Positions 1 to 10,175 of a stretch of 64,000 nt of DNA are shown in pieces. This stretch comes from Bacillota bacterium (lineage in GTDB: Bacteria > Bacillota > Clostridia > Clostridiales > Clostridiaceae). The stretch lies in NCBI GenBank assembly GCA_023424785.1, contig JAFADP010000005.1:20017-84016 (forward strand), read 5' to 3'. The translations under genes were made by a program, and so were the position numbers. A model generated the notes under the pieces. The model searched no databases. It was not told the DNA's origin and worked only from the letters and a program-made list of their open reading frames with translations. Each line of letters starts with the position of its first letter. Position 1 is the first letter of the stretch.

Positions 1-189
1 GGAAGTGTAGGAAAACCAAAAATAGGTACTCCTGATTCTACTTATTGTATTTTAAATATTACTAATGATGGAAATGTTACTGCGAAAATTAAACATGTTG
101 CATATGAAGTTCATAAGATAGTTAAGGACATGCAAATATTAGATTTTCCTTCATCATTAATTCAAAGCTTTAAAGATGGTATAGAATAA
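1..189 (+). CDS. Metallophosphoesterase, C-terminal end (partial)
   Basis: The reading frame is open from the first base and stops with TAA at 187-189, giving the last 62 residues of a protein that begins outside the window. It opens with GSVGKPKIGTPDSTY, the C-terminal 'N-P-G-S-V-G-x-P' element typical of calcineurin-like (YfcE/MJ0936-type) metallophosphoesterases, followed by a beta strand and a helix ending in a 'L-P-x-x-L-x-x-x-L-x-x-G'-like tail (DFPSSLIQSFKDG). Such enzymes hydrolyse phosphodiesters or phosphomonoesters with two bound metal ions. The metal ligands are upstream and not visible, so substrate cannot be judged. It precedes the asnS T-box leader. Confidence 0.7.
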   Translation, partial: GSVGKPKIGTPDSTYCILNITNDGNVTAKIKHVAYEVHKIVKDMQILDFPSSLIQSFKDGIE

Positions 190-259
190 GTCTAATATAA
201 TTATATTTGCATTTATAATAAAGATATTGTAAAATCAATATATTCTAAAATATTTTATT

Positions 260-527
260 ACTGTGATGAGAAGAGTAGAATTAAGATTTGTAGTCTTAGC
301 GAGTAAGGGATGGTGTAAGCCTTATACTATAACTAATTTGAAGAACATCTCGGAGTTTCTAACCGAAAATTTATTACTAATCAGTAGGCTTAGACGTATT
401 CAACACGTTATAGTTGAAAAAGTATTTTTAATACTTTATTGAGTGGCTATTTATAGCAATTTAGGTGGTACCGCGAATTTTAATCATTCGTCCTTTATTT
501 TAATTGGATGAGTGATTTTTTTTATTG
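260..527 (+). promoter_or_regulatory. T-box leader of asnS (Asn specifier AAC)
   Basis: This leader carries the conserved T-box sequence AGGTGGTACCGCG at 463-475, which pairs with the acceptor end of an uncharged tRNA. Aligned with the two other T-boxes of the window, the Stem I segment AAG-AAC-ATCTCGGAG places the specifier AAC at 344-346, reading tRNA-Asn. A terminator hairpin (AATCATTCGTCC against GGATGAGTGATT, then a T run) sits at about 483-524. Inference: asparagine shortage leaves tRNA-Asn uncharged, stabilises the antiterminator and allows asnS transcription. The whole gap 190-572 is explained by this element plus its promoter region. Confidence 0.93.
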
Positions 528-572
528 TACCAAAATAAAAAATATTAATAATATTATTAGGAGGAGATTTTT

Positions 573-1967
573 TTGAGTAAATCAATCTTAGTTAAATCAC
601 TTTATAGAAATACTGATGAATATTTATCAAAAGAAGTTACCATCTCTGGATGGATTAGAACCTTAAGAGCATCAAATGCTTTTGGCTTCATTGAAATAAA
701 TGATGGTTCATTCTTTAAAAATATACAAGTAGTTTTCGATAATAAATTAGAAAACTTTAAAGAAGTATCAAAACTTCCAATAAGCTCTTCAGTTACTGTT
801 ATAGGAACTCTTGTAGAAACTCCAGAAGCTAAACAACCATTTGAGATTCAAGCTACTGAAGTTGTTATTGAAGGTATGTCTAACTCAGATTATCCATTAC
901 AAAAGAAAAGACATACTTTTGAATATTTAAGAACAATAGCACACTTAAGACCAAGAAGTAATGCATTCTCTGCAGTATTTAGAGTGCGTTCTGTTGCTGC
1001 ATATGCTATTCACAAGTTCTTCCAAGATCAAGGATTTGTTTATACACATACTCCTATCTTAACAGGAAGTGATTGTGAAGGTGCTGGAGAAATGTTTAAG
1101 GTTACTACTCTTGATTTAAAAAATCCACCACTTACTGAAAATGGTGAAATAGATTATAAGCAAGATTTCTTCGGAAAAGAAACAAACCTTACTGTTTCTG
1201 GACAATTAAATGGGGAATCTTATGCTTTAGCATTTAGAAACATTTATACTTTTGGTCCTACATTTAGAGCTGAAAATTCAAATACTACTAGACACGCTGC
1301 TGAATTCTGGATGGTAGAACCTGAAATAGCTTTTGCTGACTTAGCTGATAATATGGAACTTGCAGAAGATATGCTTAAATATGTTATAAATTATGTTATG
1401 ACTGAATGTCCAGAAGAAATGGCTTTCTTTAATCAATTTATAGATAAAGGACTATTAGATAGATTAAATCATGTTATATCTTCTGAATTTGGTAAAGTTA
1501 CTTATACAGAAGCTGTAGAAATATTAAAGAATTGTGGAAAGAAATTTGATTACCCAGTTGAGTGGGGTATAGATCTTCAAACAGAACATGAAAGATATTT
1601 AACTGAAGAGCACTTTAAGAAGCCAGTATTCGTAACTGATTATCCAAAAGATATTAAGGCATTCTATATGAGATTAAATGATGATAATAAAACAGTTGCT
1701 GCTTGTGATTGCTTAGTTCCTGGCATAGGAGAAATTATAGGTGGTAGTCAAAGAGAAGAAAGACTTGACATATTAAAAGCTAGAATGGCTGAATTAGGTC
1801 TTAAAGAAGAAGATTACTGGTGGTACCTAGAACTTAGAAAATACGGTGAAACTAAACATGCTGGATTTGGTTTAGGTTTTGAAAGATTAATAATGTATAT
1901 TACAGGAATGAGCAATATAAGAGACGTTATTCCATTCCCAAGAACTACAGGACAATCTGACTTCTAA
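573..1967 (+). CDS. asnS: Asparaginyl-tRNA synthetase
   Basis: Class IIb aminoacyl-tRNA synthetase that charges tRNA-Asn in the cytoplasm. The 464 residues match the usual AsnRS length. An N-terminal OB-fold anticodon-binding domain (about 18-100, beginning [11 protein letters not shown]) is followed by the catalytic core. Motif 2 is seen as [16 protein letters not shown] near residue 230 and motif 3 as GFGLGFERL near 430. The start is TTG at 573, chosen because a strong AGGAGGA ribosome-binding site lies a few bases upstream and the protein then begins [11 protein letters not shown]. It stands alone behind an Asn-specific T-box, which independently supports the amino-acid specificity, and is followed by its own terminator. 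Confidence 0.97.
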   Translation: MSKSILVKSLYRNTDEYLSKEVTISGWIRTLRASNAFGFIEINDGSFFKNIQVVFDNKLENFKEVSKLPISSSVTVIGTLVETPEAKQPFEIQATEVVIEGMSNSDYPLQKKRHTFEYLRTIAHLRPRSNAFSAVFRVRSVAAYAIHKFFQDQGFVYTHTPILTGSDCEGAGEMFKVTTLDLKNPPLTENGEIDYKQDFFGKETNLTVSGQLNGESYALAFRNIYTFGPTFRAENSNTTRHAAEFWMVEPEIAFADLADNMELAEDMLKYVINYVMTECPEEMAFFNQFIDKGLLDRLNHVISSEFGKVTYTEAVEILKNCGKKFDYPVEWGIDLQTEHERYLTEEHFKKPVFVTDYPKDIKAFYMRLNDDNKTVAACDCLVPGIGEIIGGSQREERLDILKARMAELGLKEEDYWWYLELRKYGETKHAGFGLGFERLIMYITGMSNIRDVIPFPRTTGQSDF

Positions 1968-1984
1968 TATATTTACTTAATATG

Positions 1985-2027
1985 CTGTAGATAATACTTA
2001 GTTTTATTATCTACAGTTATTTTTTTA
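1985..2027 (+). terminator. Rho-independent terminator of asnS
   Basis: An 11-bp perfect stem (CTGTAGATAAT at 1985-1995 against ATTATCTACAG at 2006-2016) is followed by a T-rich tract, 18 bases after the asnS stop. Confidence 0.9.
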
Positions 2028-2173
2028 ACTAAAACTCATAAATTTATATATTTAAAATAATATTTAATTTTTATAAAAAAATACTTGTTTTATTATAATT
2101 TTCCATTTATAATAAGATTATAAATTCTAATTTCATATTTTTAATCCTTATAAACAATTAAATTACTTACATA

Positions 2174-2215
2174 AAATAAGCTATCAACACCTCCTTGTGT
2201 TGGTAGCTTATTTTC
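2174..2215 (-). terminator. Terminator of the antiporter gene
   Basis: A strong hairpin (AATAAGCTATCAACAC against GTGTTGGTAGCTTATT) lies about 40 bases past the antiporter stop. Both strands end in a T-rich tail, so it could also back up asnS termination. Confidence 0.85.
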
Positions 2216-2255
2216 TAATTATTTTATCCATTTACCTTGTATGAAATTCTCCTTT

Positions 2256-3719
2256 TTATACTCTATTTAATTTAATTTCCTTTTTTCTCTCCTCATCTTG
2301 TATTTTTTCTAAAACAGCCTTTATATTATTCCCACTTAGAACTAAAATATCACCTTCTTTTATTATAGTAGATCCTTTTGGTACTAAAACCTCATCATTT
2401 CTTTTTATCATAACTATTAATATCTCCTCAGGTATATTGGCATCCATAATAGACTTTCCTTCAAGTCTATCTCCATGAGGTATACTCATTTCTATTAACT
2501 GTGTACTTTTTTCTTCTTTATAATCATTAAATGTTCTTAATACAGATTCATTATTATCTACTAAATCAAGCTTCTTTGCTACTGTTGGAATTAATGTTCC
2601 TTGTATTGAAACTGAAATTAAAGCAATTAAGAATATAATGTGATATATATCATTTTGAAATGCTATATTTTTAGTTACTGCGAAAATTGCAAAAACAATT
2701 GATGCTGCACCTCTAAGACCAACCCAAGATATAAACAAAATTTCTTTTATTGTTGCATTAAAGAACTTTAGCATTAAAAATGTCGTTACTGGTCTTGCAA
2801 TAAAAATCATAAATATAGAAATTGTTACTCCATAAATCATTACTGATGGAATTCTTGATGGAAAAGATAATAATCCTAATATAAAGAATAATACTATTTG
2901 CATAAGCCATGATATTGCATCTAAATATTGCACAAGGCTCTTTTTATGAGGTATTTTATTATTACCAAGTATTATTCCTGATATATATACAGATAAATAT
3001 CCATTTCCCCCCATAAATTCACTTAATGCATAAGCTAATATAGCAATAGCTGTAATACATATTGGATAAAAACCTTCTATTTGAAAGTTCATATTTCGTA
3101 AAAATAAAACCATTAACTTTGCTAATATAAGGCCTAGTAATAAGCCCAATAATATTTGCTTTACTAATAAAAAGGCAATATTACTACTACCATCACCTAC
3201 AATTAAAGTTAGTATTGTAATTGTAAGCATATAAGCAAAAGGGTCATTACTACCACTTTCAATTTCTAATATAGATGCTAATCCACCTTTTAAATTTAGT
3301 TTTTGTGCTCTTAATATATTAAATACAGAAGCTGCATCAGTTGATGATACTATTGATCCTATAAGAAAAGATTCTAATATATCCATTCTTAATACTAAAT
3401 TACAAAATAATCCTGTAAGTCCTGCTGTAATAATTACACCTATAGTAGACATTAAAATTGCTTGAAGTGCTATTGGCTTTGCCATTTTCCAATTAGTACA
3501 GAAACCTCCATAAAACATTATAAATATTAACCCTACTGAACATACTTCTTTTGCTAATTCATAGTCATCAAAATAAATTCCACCTAGACCATCTGAACCA
3601 AATATCATTCCAAAGAAAATAAATATTAATAATACTGGTATTCCTACTTTATATAATAGCTTACTAGTTGTTACACACATTATTAATATTACACCACAAA
3701 GAATTAATAAATTTATCAT
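2256..3719 (-). CDS. K+ (Na+)/H+ antiporter, CPA1 family with RCK_C domain (NhaP2-like)
   Basis: A 487-residue membrane protein that should exchange K+ or Na+ for protons. Residues 1 to about 385 hold some twelve hydrophobic segments typical of the CPA1 exchanger fold, including the ion-binding region around SGSNDP (near 155) and the SSTDAAS element near 126. The last ~90 residues, after a charged linker, form an RCK_C/TrkA-C regulatory domain (PHGDRLEGKSIMDANIP...GDILVLSG). In some Firmicutes antiporters this domain binds c-di-AMP; that is family knowledge, not shown here. The start has a good GGGAGG site. It is a single gene with its own terminator; the transported cation cannot be decided from sequence. 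Confidence 0.88.
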   Translation of the reverse strand: MINLLILCGVILIMCVTTSKLLYKVGIPVLLIFIFFGMIFGSDGLGGIYFDDYELAKEVCSVGLIFIMFYGGFCTNWKMAKPIALQAILMSTIGVIITAGLTGLFCNLVLRMDILESFLIGSIVSSTDAASVFNILRAQKLNLKGGLASILEIESGSNDPFAYMLTITILTLIVGDGSSNIAFLLVKQILLGLLLGLILAKLMVLFLRNMNFQIEGFYPICITAIAILAYALSEFMGGNGYLSVYISGIILGNNKIPHKKSLVQYLDAISWLMQIVLFFILGLLSFPSRIPSVMIYGVTISIFMIFIARPVTTFLMLKFFNATIKEILFISWVGLRGAASIVFAIFAVTKNIAFQNDIYHIIFLIALISVSIQGTLIPTVAKKLDLVDNNESVLRTFNDYKEEKSTQLIEMSIPHGDRLEGKSIMDANIPEEILIVMIKRNDEVLVPKGSTIIKEGDILVLSGNNIKAVLEKIQDEERKKEIKLNRV

Positions 3720-3865
3720 ATATTACCTCCCCATAACAACTAAAAAGGCTATATTCTTTGCTGATTTATAATTCTATCAACAAAAAATATAACCTCATTG
3801 TTATTTTTAATTACTTTCTTCTTTAAAAAATATACTACATATTCCTATTGAACATACTAATAAGA

Positions 3866-4378
3866 TTAATAAAGAATAACTTTATTTTCTTTTAAGCTCT
3901 TTTGAACATCTATTATTCTTTGGTTACTAGATCCTCTAAACTTTAGCCCTTCTTCCTTTTTATCTTCTTCAAATTTACCATCAACTAATACATCTATATA
4001 TTTTATTAACTCATTCCATCCTTTATGATAATCTTTATTTTTTAAAATATCTTCATATGTGTATCCTGTGTAACTCCAGATATTAAGATCATGCTCTTTA
4101 AATTTTTTTGCCATATATGCAAATTTATCTGCTTGTTCAAACGGATCTCCACCACTAAAAGTTATTCCTTTAATAAATGGATTATCTAATACATCTTCTA
4201 TTAATTCATCCATATCTTTTTCTTCTCCACCTGAAAAATCATGAGTATCAGGATTAAAACAGCCCTTACAATTATGTTTACATCCTTGTGCAAAAAAGAC
4301 TCTTCTTATTCCTGGCCCATTAACTAAGCTTTCGTAAGCTATTCCTGATAATCTTATTTTATTGCTCACAAATACCAC
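3866..4378 (-). CDS. nrdG: Anaerobic ribonucleotide reductase activating protein
   Basis: Radical SAM enzyme that installs the glycyl radical on NrdD under anaerobic conditions. The [4Fe-4S] ligands are Cys33, Cys37 and Cys40 in GCKHNCKGC, and the SAM-binding GGDPF motif follows near residue 76. The length of about 170 is normal for NrdG. The longest frame starts at GTG (4378); an alternative GTG at 4369 would give MSNKIRLSG. The gene begins three bases after the stop of the ATPase gene at 4382-5701, implying translational coupling. Its partner nrdD lies 6 kb upstream on the same strand, separated by metabolic genes, whereas many clostridia keep nrdD and nrdG together. Confidence 0.93.
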   Translation of the reverse strand: MVFVSNKIRLSGIAYESLVNGPGIRRVFFAQGCKHNCKGCFNPDTHDFSGGEEKDMDELIEDVLDNPFIKGITFSGGDPFEQADKFAYMAKKFKEHDLNIWSYTGYTYEDILKNKDYHKGWNELIKYIDVLVDGKFEEDKKEEGLKFRGSSNQRIIDVQKSLKENKVILY

Positions 4379-4381
4379 ATC

Positions 4382-5701
4382 CTATTCTTGCGATTTTAGC
4401 GTTGCCTCTAACCAATCAATAAATTGTCTTGCTGATCTTGGTGAACGACCATTATGCCATTTCTCCCACTTTAAGGCCTCACTATGTAAATATTCTTCTT
4501 CTACATGTAATCCTCTATTTTTTACTATTCCATCTACTATATCTAAAAACTCTCTTTGATTTGGTGCAAAGAAACTTATTGTAATTCCAAATCTATCAGC
4601 CAAAGAAAGTTTCTCTTCTCTAGTGTCCTTTGAATGAATCTCATCCCCATCAGAAAATTTCTCTTGAACTAAATGTCTTCTATTAGTTGTTGCATATATT
4701 AATATATTACTTGGCCTATTTTCTACTCTACCTTCTAATATAGTCTTTAATGCGGAATAACTTGCTTCATTTTCTTGAAATACTAAGTCATCAACAAATA
4801 TTATAAACTTTTGTTTCTTATGTCTTAGAAGTCTTATTATTCTAGTAAAATCACCTAATTGTTCTTTGTCAACTTCTATTAATCTTAATCCACTCTCATA
4901 ATATTCATTTAAAATTGCTTTTACTGTTGATGACTTCCCTGTACCTCTCGAACCATATAATAAAAGATTATTAGCTGGAAGCCCTTTTAAGAAATGTTCT
5001 GTGTTCTCTATTATTTCTTCCTTTTGACTTTCATATCCTATTAAATCTGAAAGTCTTATTGTATCTGGTTCTAATACTTCTCTTAAATGTCCTTCATCAT
5101 CATTTTCAAATCTTTCCCACACAAAAGCACTATAAGCTGGTGCTCTTCCTGTACCATTTTCTTTATGAAAATCAACTAAATCCTGTGCACATTCTTTCCA
5201 ATCACTACTTTTCATTAATATCTCTTTAATTTTTTCAAATGCCATTGAATTTTTAGCTATGTAATTTTCATCTTCAATTCCCCAGTCCATAAGAGAATTT
5301 ATTCTTTTTATTTCCTCTTCACTATCTTTACATTTACTAATTAAAATTTCTTTTATAGTTTTACTATTAACTCTTACTATATCACCTAATAAAACTAATT
5401 CATTTTTTACACCTTCAAAAACGAAATTTGGAAGTGATCCATTTATCTCTAATCCAACATTAAAAGGATTATGATCTAGTAACATCTCATCTACTATTAC
5501 TTCTTTAAATGATAAATTACTACTTTTTAAAAATAATTCATATGTAAATTCATTATATGATTTTATACATTCACTTAAAGAGCTACCTTTTGATATTTTA
5601 TCCACAAGTAAGTAAAATTTACCCCCAATATTTTTACTAAATACTTCTTTATAAATACATAAAGAATCTAAACTTAATTTTATATATTTCTCTCTATTCA
5701 T
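4382..5701 (-). CDS. AAA+ ATP-binding protein, DUF815 family
   Basis: A 439-residue protein with a C-terminal P-loop ATPase. Walker A is LLLYGSRGTGKSS near residues 246-257 and Walker B FIIFVDDLVF near 297-306; further on there is an arginine-rich sensor-like segment NGRSPRSARQFIDWL near 422. The first ~220 residues have no domain I can name. This is the DUF815 family, single-copy ATPases found in many bacteria with no established role. The gene is directly upstream of nrdG with a three-base gap, so the two are probably co-translated. Whether it helps NrdG or NrdD is only a guess from position. Confidence 0.8.
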   Translation of the reverse strand: MNREKYIKLSLDSLCIYKEVFSKNIGGKFYLLVDKISKGSSLSECIKSYNEFTYELFLKSSNLSFKEVIVDEMLLDHNPFNVGLEINGSLPNFVFEGVKNELVLLGDIVRVNSKTIKEILISKCKDSEEEIKRINSLMDWGIEDENYIAKNSMAFEKIKEILMKSSDWKECAQDLVDFHKENGTGRAPAYSAFVWERFENDDEGHLREVLEPDTIRLSDLIGYESQKEEIIENTEHFLKGLPANNLLLYGSRGTGKSSTVKAILNEYYESGLRLIEVDKEQLGDFTRIIRLLRHKKQKFIIFVDDLVFQENEASYSALKTILEGRVENRPSNILIYATTNRRHLVQEKFSDGDEIHSKDTREEKLSLADRFGITISFFAPNQREFLDIVDGIVKNRGLHVEEEYLHSEALKWEKWHNGRSPRSARQFIDWLEATLKSQE

Positions 5702-5740
5702 TTTAAAGCCCCACTTTATCTTTTATATACTATAATTATA

Positions 5741-6601
5741 CTACTCATAATACTTAATTAAAGCTTGTGTTCCTAAGTCTCCCAGACCATCTCTTTCAAG
5801 AGTTTTATACATATCTAAAACACTTTCTAATACATTTAAATTTATATCTTTTTCTTCTGCTTCTTCTGATGCAATGTTCATATCTTTAATATAATGCTTT
5901 ATAAAGAATCCTGGATTAAAATCTCCTTTTAACATACGTGGAGCCATATTATCCATTTGCCAACTTCCTGCCGCTCCTTTACTAATACTATCTAGCATTG
6001 TCTGAATATCTAACCCTGTACTTTTAGCATAAGTAATAGCTTCACAAACTCCTGCAATGGCTCCTGCTAATGCAATCTGATTTGCCATTTTTGTATGTTG
6101 ACCACATCCAGCTTTACCCTCATATATAATATTAGTTCCCATAGCTTCAAATATTGCTTTACAGCTTTCAAAAGCTTCTTTATCACCACCTACCATAATT
6201 GATAAAGTTCCGTTTTTAGCTCCTACATCTCCACCTGAAACTGGTGCATCTAATGCTATTAACCCCTTTCTCTTACCTTCTTCATATATCTTAACTGATA
6301 ACTTAGGACTAGTAGTAGTCATATCAATTATATAAGTTCCTTTATTAGAATTATTTATTATTCCATCTTCTCCAAAATAAACTTCTTCAACATCTTTTGG
6401 ATATCCTACAATAGTAATTACTGCATCTTTATCCTTTACGCATTCTCTTATATTCTCACACCAAATGGCACCTTCATTAATAACATCTAAAGCCTTTGAT
6501 TTTGTTCTTGAGTATATTGATACTTCGAATCCTTTCTTCATCAAATTACGTACCATAGATTTTCCCATAACTCCAACACCTATGAATGCTATTTTATTCA
6601 T
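5741..6601 (-). CDS. Beta-hydroxyacid dehydrogenase, 3-hydroxyisobutyrate dehydrogenase / GarR family
   Basis: A 286-residue NAD(P)-dependent dehydrogenase of the 3-hydroxyisobutyrate / tartronate-semialdehyde reductase / 6-phosphogluconate superfamily. Residues 5-13 hold the dinucleotide-binding GVGVMG; the strand-two end reads YSRTKSK, a Ser-Arg-Thr pattern that suggests NADP(H). The substrate signature APVSGGDVGAKNGTLSIMVGG is near 119-139, and the catalytic lysine lies in GCGQHTKMANQ near 170. The C-terminal all-helical domain is complete. It starts behind a GGAGG site, 100 bases after the hydratase stop, with a terminator in between, so it may be only partly co-transcribed with the hydratase. 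Its exact substrate is not determinable. Confidence 0.85.
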   Translation of the reverse strand: MNKIAFIGVGVMGKSMVRNLMKKGFEVSIYSRTKSKALDVINEGAIWCENIRECVKDKDAVITIVGYPKDVEEVYFGEDGIINNSNKGTYIIDMTTTSPKLSVKIYEEGKRKGLIALDAPVSGGDVGAKNGTLSIMVGGDKEAFESCKAIFEAMGTNIIYEGKAGCGQHTKMANQIALAGAIAGVCEAITYAKSTGLDIQTMLDSISKGAAGSWQMDNMAPRMLKGDFNPGFFIKHYIKDMNIASEEAEEKDINLNVLESVLDMYKTLERDGLGDLGTQALIKYYE

Positions 6602-6656
6602 ATTAATTCAACCTCCAATTAATATATTTTCTTATAATTATAACTCCACTTGAAAG

Positions 6657-6697
6657 TAAAAACACCTAACTAAAAATATTTCAGTCAAGTGTTTTTG
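6657..6697 (-). terminator. Terminator after the hydratase gene
   Basis: A long imperfect hairpin with A-rich 5' arm and T-rich 3' arm (AAAAACACTTGACTGA against TAGTTAGGTGTTTTT on the minus strand) lies directly past the hydratase stop. Confidence 0.85.
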
Positions 6698-6703
6698 CAA
6701 TAA

Positions 6704-8986
6704 TTATCCTCTATAATAATTAATTAAGCATCCCTTTAATATGATTTCTCTTTCATCATCTGTAAGTTCACCTAGTTTTAATTCAAATTCTTTCATATCT
6801 TTATTTACAACATAAGCTTTTATTACATCTTGTTTTTCAGCAACTGCTTTAGCTATATCTGGAATAAAGATATAATCTCCATTATCAAAACATATCTCTT
6901 CTTCATAAATAAAAGGAAGCATACCCCAGTTAATTAAGTTTGAACGATATCTCTTTGTTGCATATTCTTTTGCAATATTTGCCCATCCACCTAATACTTT
7001 TTGACAAGATGCTGCTTGTTCACGAGCAGAACCATCTCCTGGTTTAACAGCATAGATTGTACTTCCTATACCTGTATTTTCTTTATTTATATCAAATCTT
7101 TCTTTTATTTTTTCCATTATTGGTTTTAATTCTTCTACTTCTTTAGCTGGACATTCTCCTGCAATTCTTGCCTTTTCTGCTTTTTGAATTTCTTTTGCAC
7201 GTCCAACATAAGCAGGATCTTTACGTGATAATGTAAATTCTGCAAGCCCTAATGGATTTGAACGATATGATGAAGTTTCTCCTGATGGTATTAATTCATC
7301 TGTAGTAGTAACTGGATCATGAATAACAGAAACTACTTTTAATACAAGATTATTTGTTAATTCTGACATAACAGGCCAATCAACTATATTTGGTCCAAAT
7401 TTAATTTCAACTGATGGATCTGCTTTTCCTATTCCATCATAAACACGATTTTCATAAATCTTTTTATCAAAGAAATATTTTGGCTTAGTAAAATTAACAT
7501 CTATATCAGTAGCTGCAGTTAAGTATCCCTTATTTGCTGCTGTAGCTGCAATAGAACGAGCGTCCATTAATGCAACAGAAGCTATTTGTCCATTAGTAAT
7601 CTTAGATCCTTCTCTGTTAGGGAAGTTTCTTGTAGAGTGACGAATACTTAAACCATTATTAGCAGGCACATCTCCTGCACCAAAACATGGTCCACAAAAT
7701 GCTGTACGCACTGTAGCACCAGTTGCCATAAGATCTGCTATGCTACCATTCTTAACAAGTTCCATAAATACTGGTTGAGATGCTGGATAAATACTTAATG
7801 AAAATTCATCGCTACCTATTGATGTTCCTCTTAAAATATCTGTTGCATCACAAATATTTTCAAATCCTCCACCTGCACAACCTGCAATTACTCCTTGTTC
7901 TACATATAATCTACCATCACGAACCTTATCTTTTAATGTAAACTTAATCTTGTTGTCTAAACTTATTCCTGCTTTCTTTTCAACATCATCTAATATATCT
8001 AAAAGATTATTATTTAAATCTTCAATTGTATAAACATTACTTGGGTGGAATGGCATAGCTATCATTGGTTTAATTTTAGATAAATCAACATATATCATAC
8101 CATCATAATAAGCAACATCTCCTGGATTTAACTCTTTGTATTCTTCTACTCTTCCATGAATATCAAAGAAATCTTTTATTTCATTATCTGTTCTCCAAAT
8201 AGATGATAAACATGTAGTTTCTGTTGTCATAACATCAATACCAATTCTAAAATCAGCACTTAAGTTAGAAACTCCATCCCCTACGAATTCCATTACCTTA
8301 TTATTAACATAACCATTTTTAAATACAGCTCCAATTATTGCAAGGGCAACGTCTTGAGGCCCAACCCCTTTTTGTGGAGTACCTGTTAAATAAACTCCTA
8401 CAATACCTGGCATATTTATATCATAAGTCTTACATAATAATTGCTTAACTATTTCTGGTCCACCTTCCCCTATTGCCATAGTACCTAATGCACCATAACG
8501 AGTGTGACTATCAGAACCTAGTATCATTTTTCCACAACCAGCAAGCATTTCTCTCGCAAATTGATGTATAACAGCTTGGTGAGGTGGTACATAAATTCCA
8601 CCATATTTTTTTGCACAAGAAAGTCCAAACATATGGTCATCTTCATTTATTGTACCTCCAACTGCACAAAGACTATTATGGCAATTTGTTAATACATACG
8701 GAACAGGGAATTTTTCAAGTCCTGATGCTCTTGCAGTTTGAATAATGCCTACAAATGTAATATCATGTGATGCTAATTTATCAAATTTTATCTTTAATTT
8801 ATCCATATTATCAGAAGTATTATGTGCACTTAAAATACTATAAGCTATAGTATTCTTTGCAGCTTCCTCTTTGCTTGGGTAATTATCTCCTAATTTACTT
8901 GCTAATATAGCAGCTTGTTCACTCCCATCAGCTACTATTTCAGTTCCATTTAAAAGATACGCACCTTTTTCATATAATTTAATCAT
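6704..8986 (-). CDS. Aconitase-superfamily hydratase (YbhJ-like)
   Basis: A 760-residue protein of the aconitase superfamily, closest by recall to the YbhJ-type hydratases rather than housekeeping AcnA or AcnB. It keeps the [12 protein letters not shown] segment near 156 and a cysteine-rich CGPCFGAGD near 427 that should hold Fe-S cluster ligands, plus a C-terminal swivel domain containing [14 protein letters not shown] chose ATG at 8986 because GGAGG lies 8 bases upstream; a longer start at 9001 would place that site inside the gene. It follows a NifV-like synthase by about 40 bases. That pairing suggests it isomerises a tricarboxylate such as homocitrate or citrate; the substrate is unproven. 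Confidence 0.85.
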   Translation of the reverse strand: MIKLYEKGAYLLNGTEIVADGSEQAAILASKLGDNYPSKEEAAKNTIAYSILSAHNTSDNMDKLKIKFDKLASHDITFVGIIQTARASGLEKFPVPYVLTNCHNSLCAVGGTINEDDHMFGLSCAKKYGGIYVPPHQAVIHQFAREMLAGCGKMILGSDSHTRYGALGTMAIGEGGPEIVKQLLCKTYDINMPGIVGVYLTGTPQKGVGPQDVALAIIGAVFKNGYVNNKVMEFVGDGVSNLSADFRIGIDVMTTETTCLSSIWRTDNEIKDFFDIHGRVEEYKELNPGDVAYYDGMIYVDLSKIKPMIAMPFHPSNVYTIEDLNNNLLDILDDVEKKAGISLDNKIKFTLKDKVRDGRLYVEQGVIAGCAGGGFENICDATDILRGTSIGSDEFSLSIYPASQPVFMELVKNGSIADLMATGATVRTAFCGPCFGAGDVPANNGLSIRHSTRNFPNREGSKITNGQIASVALMDARSIAATAANKGYLTAATDIDVNFTKPKYFFDKKIYENRVYDGIGKADPSVEIKFGPNIVDWPVMSELTNNLVLKVVSVIHDPVTTTDELIPSGETSSYRSNPLGLAEFTLSRKDPAYVGRAKEIQKAEKARIAGECPAKEVEELKPIMEKIKERFDINKENTGIGSTIYAVKPGDGSAREQAASCQKVLGGWANIAKEYATKRYRSNLINWGMLPFIYEEEICFDNGDYIFIPDIAKAVAEKQDVIKAYVVNKDMKEFELKLGELTDDEREIILKGCLINYYRG

Positions 8987-9026
8987 TATCTCATCCTCCA
9001 TATATTAATTTATATTAATATAAACT

Positions 9027-10175
9027 CTATTTATCTTCATGTATAACTTTATACATTTGAACAATTTCCTTATCAAAAAGAGGTCTCTTAAGTCTAACTG
9101 ATAACGCTCTTACTTGTTCTAATATATTATTAGCCTCTTCATCTGTAAGAGTTATATTGTATTCATTAAATTTATTTACTATTGCAGCTCTTCCTGAATG
9201 TTTTCCTATTACTATTTGTCTTTCAAGTCCAACTACACTTGGATCAAAAGCTTCGTAGTTTTTAGGATTCTTTATTGCTCCATCTGCATGTATACCTGAT
9301 TCATGTGCAAACATATTGGTACCAACTATAGCTTTCCATATAGGTAACTCTCTTCCTGAAGCTCTAGATACATATTCACATATTTCTCTAAACATTCTTG
9401 TATCTATATCAGTCTCCATATTGTATACATACTTTAATGCCATAACTACTTCTTCTAATGCTGCATTACCAGCTCTCTCACCTAAGCCATTTACTGTTAC
9501 CCCAACATGATTAGCTCCACCTCTAATACCTGCAACTGCATTAGCTGTAGCCATACCAAAATCATTATGAGTATGCATTTCTATATCAAAATCTGTATTC
9601 TTATATAAATACTCTATTTCTTTTTCTAGAGTAAATGGTTCCATTACTCCTACAGTATCACAATATCTAAATCTGTTAGCTCCTGCCTCCTTAGCTGCTT
9701 TCATGAATTGTACTAAAAACTCCTTATCAGCTCTTGAAGCATCTTCTCCATTTACTGATACATACAAGCCATTCTTCTTAGCATATTCAACAGACTTTAC
9801 CATATTTTCAAGAACCCATTCTCTTGACGTATTTAACTTATTCTTGATATGTATATCTGATACTGAAATTGAAATTGCAACTGCATCTACTCCACAATCA
9901 ATGGATTGTTCTATATCTGATATAACTGCTCTGTTCCATGCCATTATGCTACTCTTTAAATTTCTCTTAACAATATCTTTAATAGCTTGTTTTTCATCTC
10001 CTCCCATAGTTGGTATTCCAACTTCAAGTTGGTCTACCCCTAGATCACTTAACATTGATGCTATAGCTATTTTTTCATCATTGGCAAAAACAACTCCTGC
10101 TGTTTGTTCTCCATCTCTAAGTGTTGTATCTACTATGTAGATGTTTTTTCCATTTTTGAGATCTTTTATAGGCAT
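9027..10175 (-). CDS. Homocitrate synthase-like (NifV-type) acyltransferase
   Basis: A 382-residue member of the HCS/IPMS/Re-citrate synthase family, which condenses acetyl-CoA with a 2-oxoacid. The TIM-barrel motif DTTLRDGEQTAGV begins at residue 16. The metal ligands lie in MHTHNDFG near 199 and in NGLGERAGN near 229, and HESGIHADG follows near 291. It lacks the regulatory C-terminal domain of leucine-type isopropylmalate synthases, and length and motif wording fit NifV. No nif genes are in view. With the downstream hydratase, the likely products are homocitrate or citrate; a Re-citrate synthase role in glutamate synthesis is the main alternative. First gene of a two-gene operon. Confidence 0.85.
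   Translation of the reverse strand: MPIKDLKNGKNIYIVDTTLRDGEQTAGVVFANDEKIAIASMLSDLGVDQLEVGIPTMGGDEKQAIKDIVKRNLKSSIMAWNRAVISDIEQSIDCGVDAVAISISVSDIHIKNKLNTSREWVLENMVKSVEYAKKNGLYVSVNGEDASRADKEFLVQFMKAAKEAGANRFRYCDTVGVMEPFTLEKEIEYLYKNTDFDIEMHTHNDFGMATANAVAGIRGGANHVGVTVNGLGERAGNAALEEVVMALKYVYNMETDIDTRMFREICEYVSRASGRELPIWKAIVGTNMFAHESGIHADGAIKNPKNYEAFDPSVVGLERQIVIGKHSGRAAIVNKFNEYNITLTDEEANNILEQVRALSVRLKRPLFDKEIVQMYKVIHEDK

Noticed and set aside
2174..2215. Strong hairpin between asnS and the antiporter as a possible small RNA or riboswitch
   Set aside because: A simple stem with tails at the end of a gene; nothing beyond a terminator is visible.
3720..3865. Short minus-strand peptide (LLVCSIGICSIFF) after nrdG
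   Set aside because: It has no start codon or ribosome-binding site; the frame continues out of the nrdG end by chance.
9027..10175. 2-isopropylmalate synthase (leucine pathway)
   Set aside because: It lacks the C-terminal regulatory domain, follows the NifV pattern, and no leuBCD-type genes accompany it.
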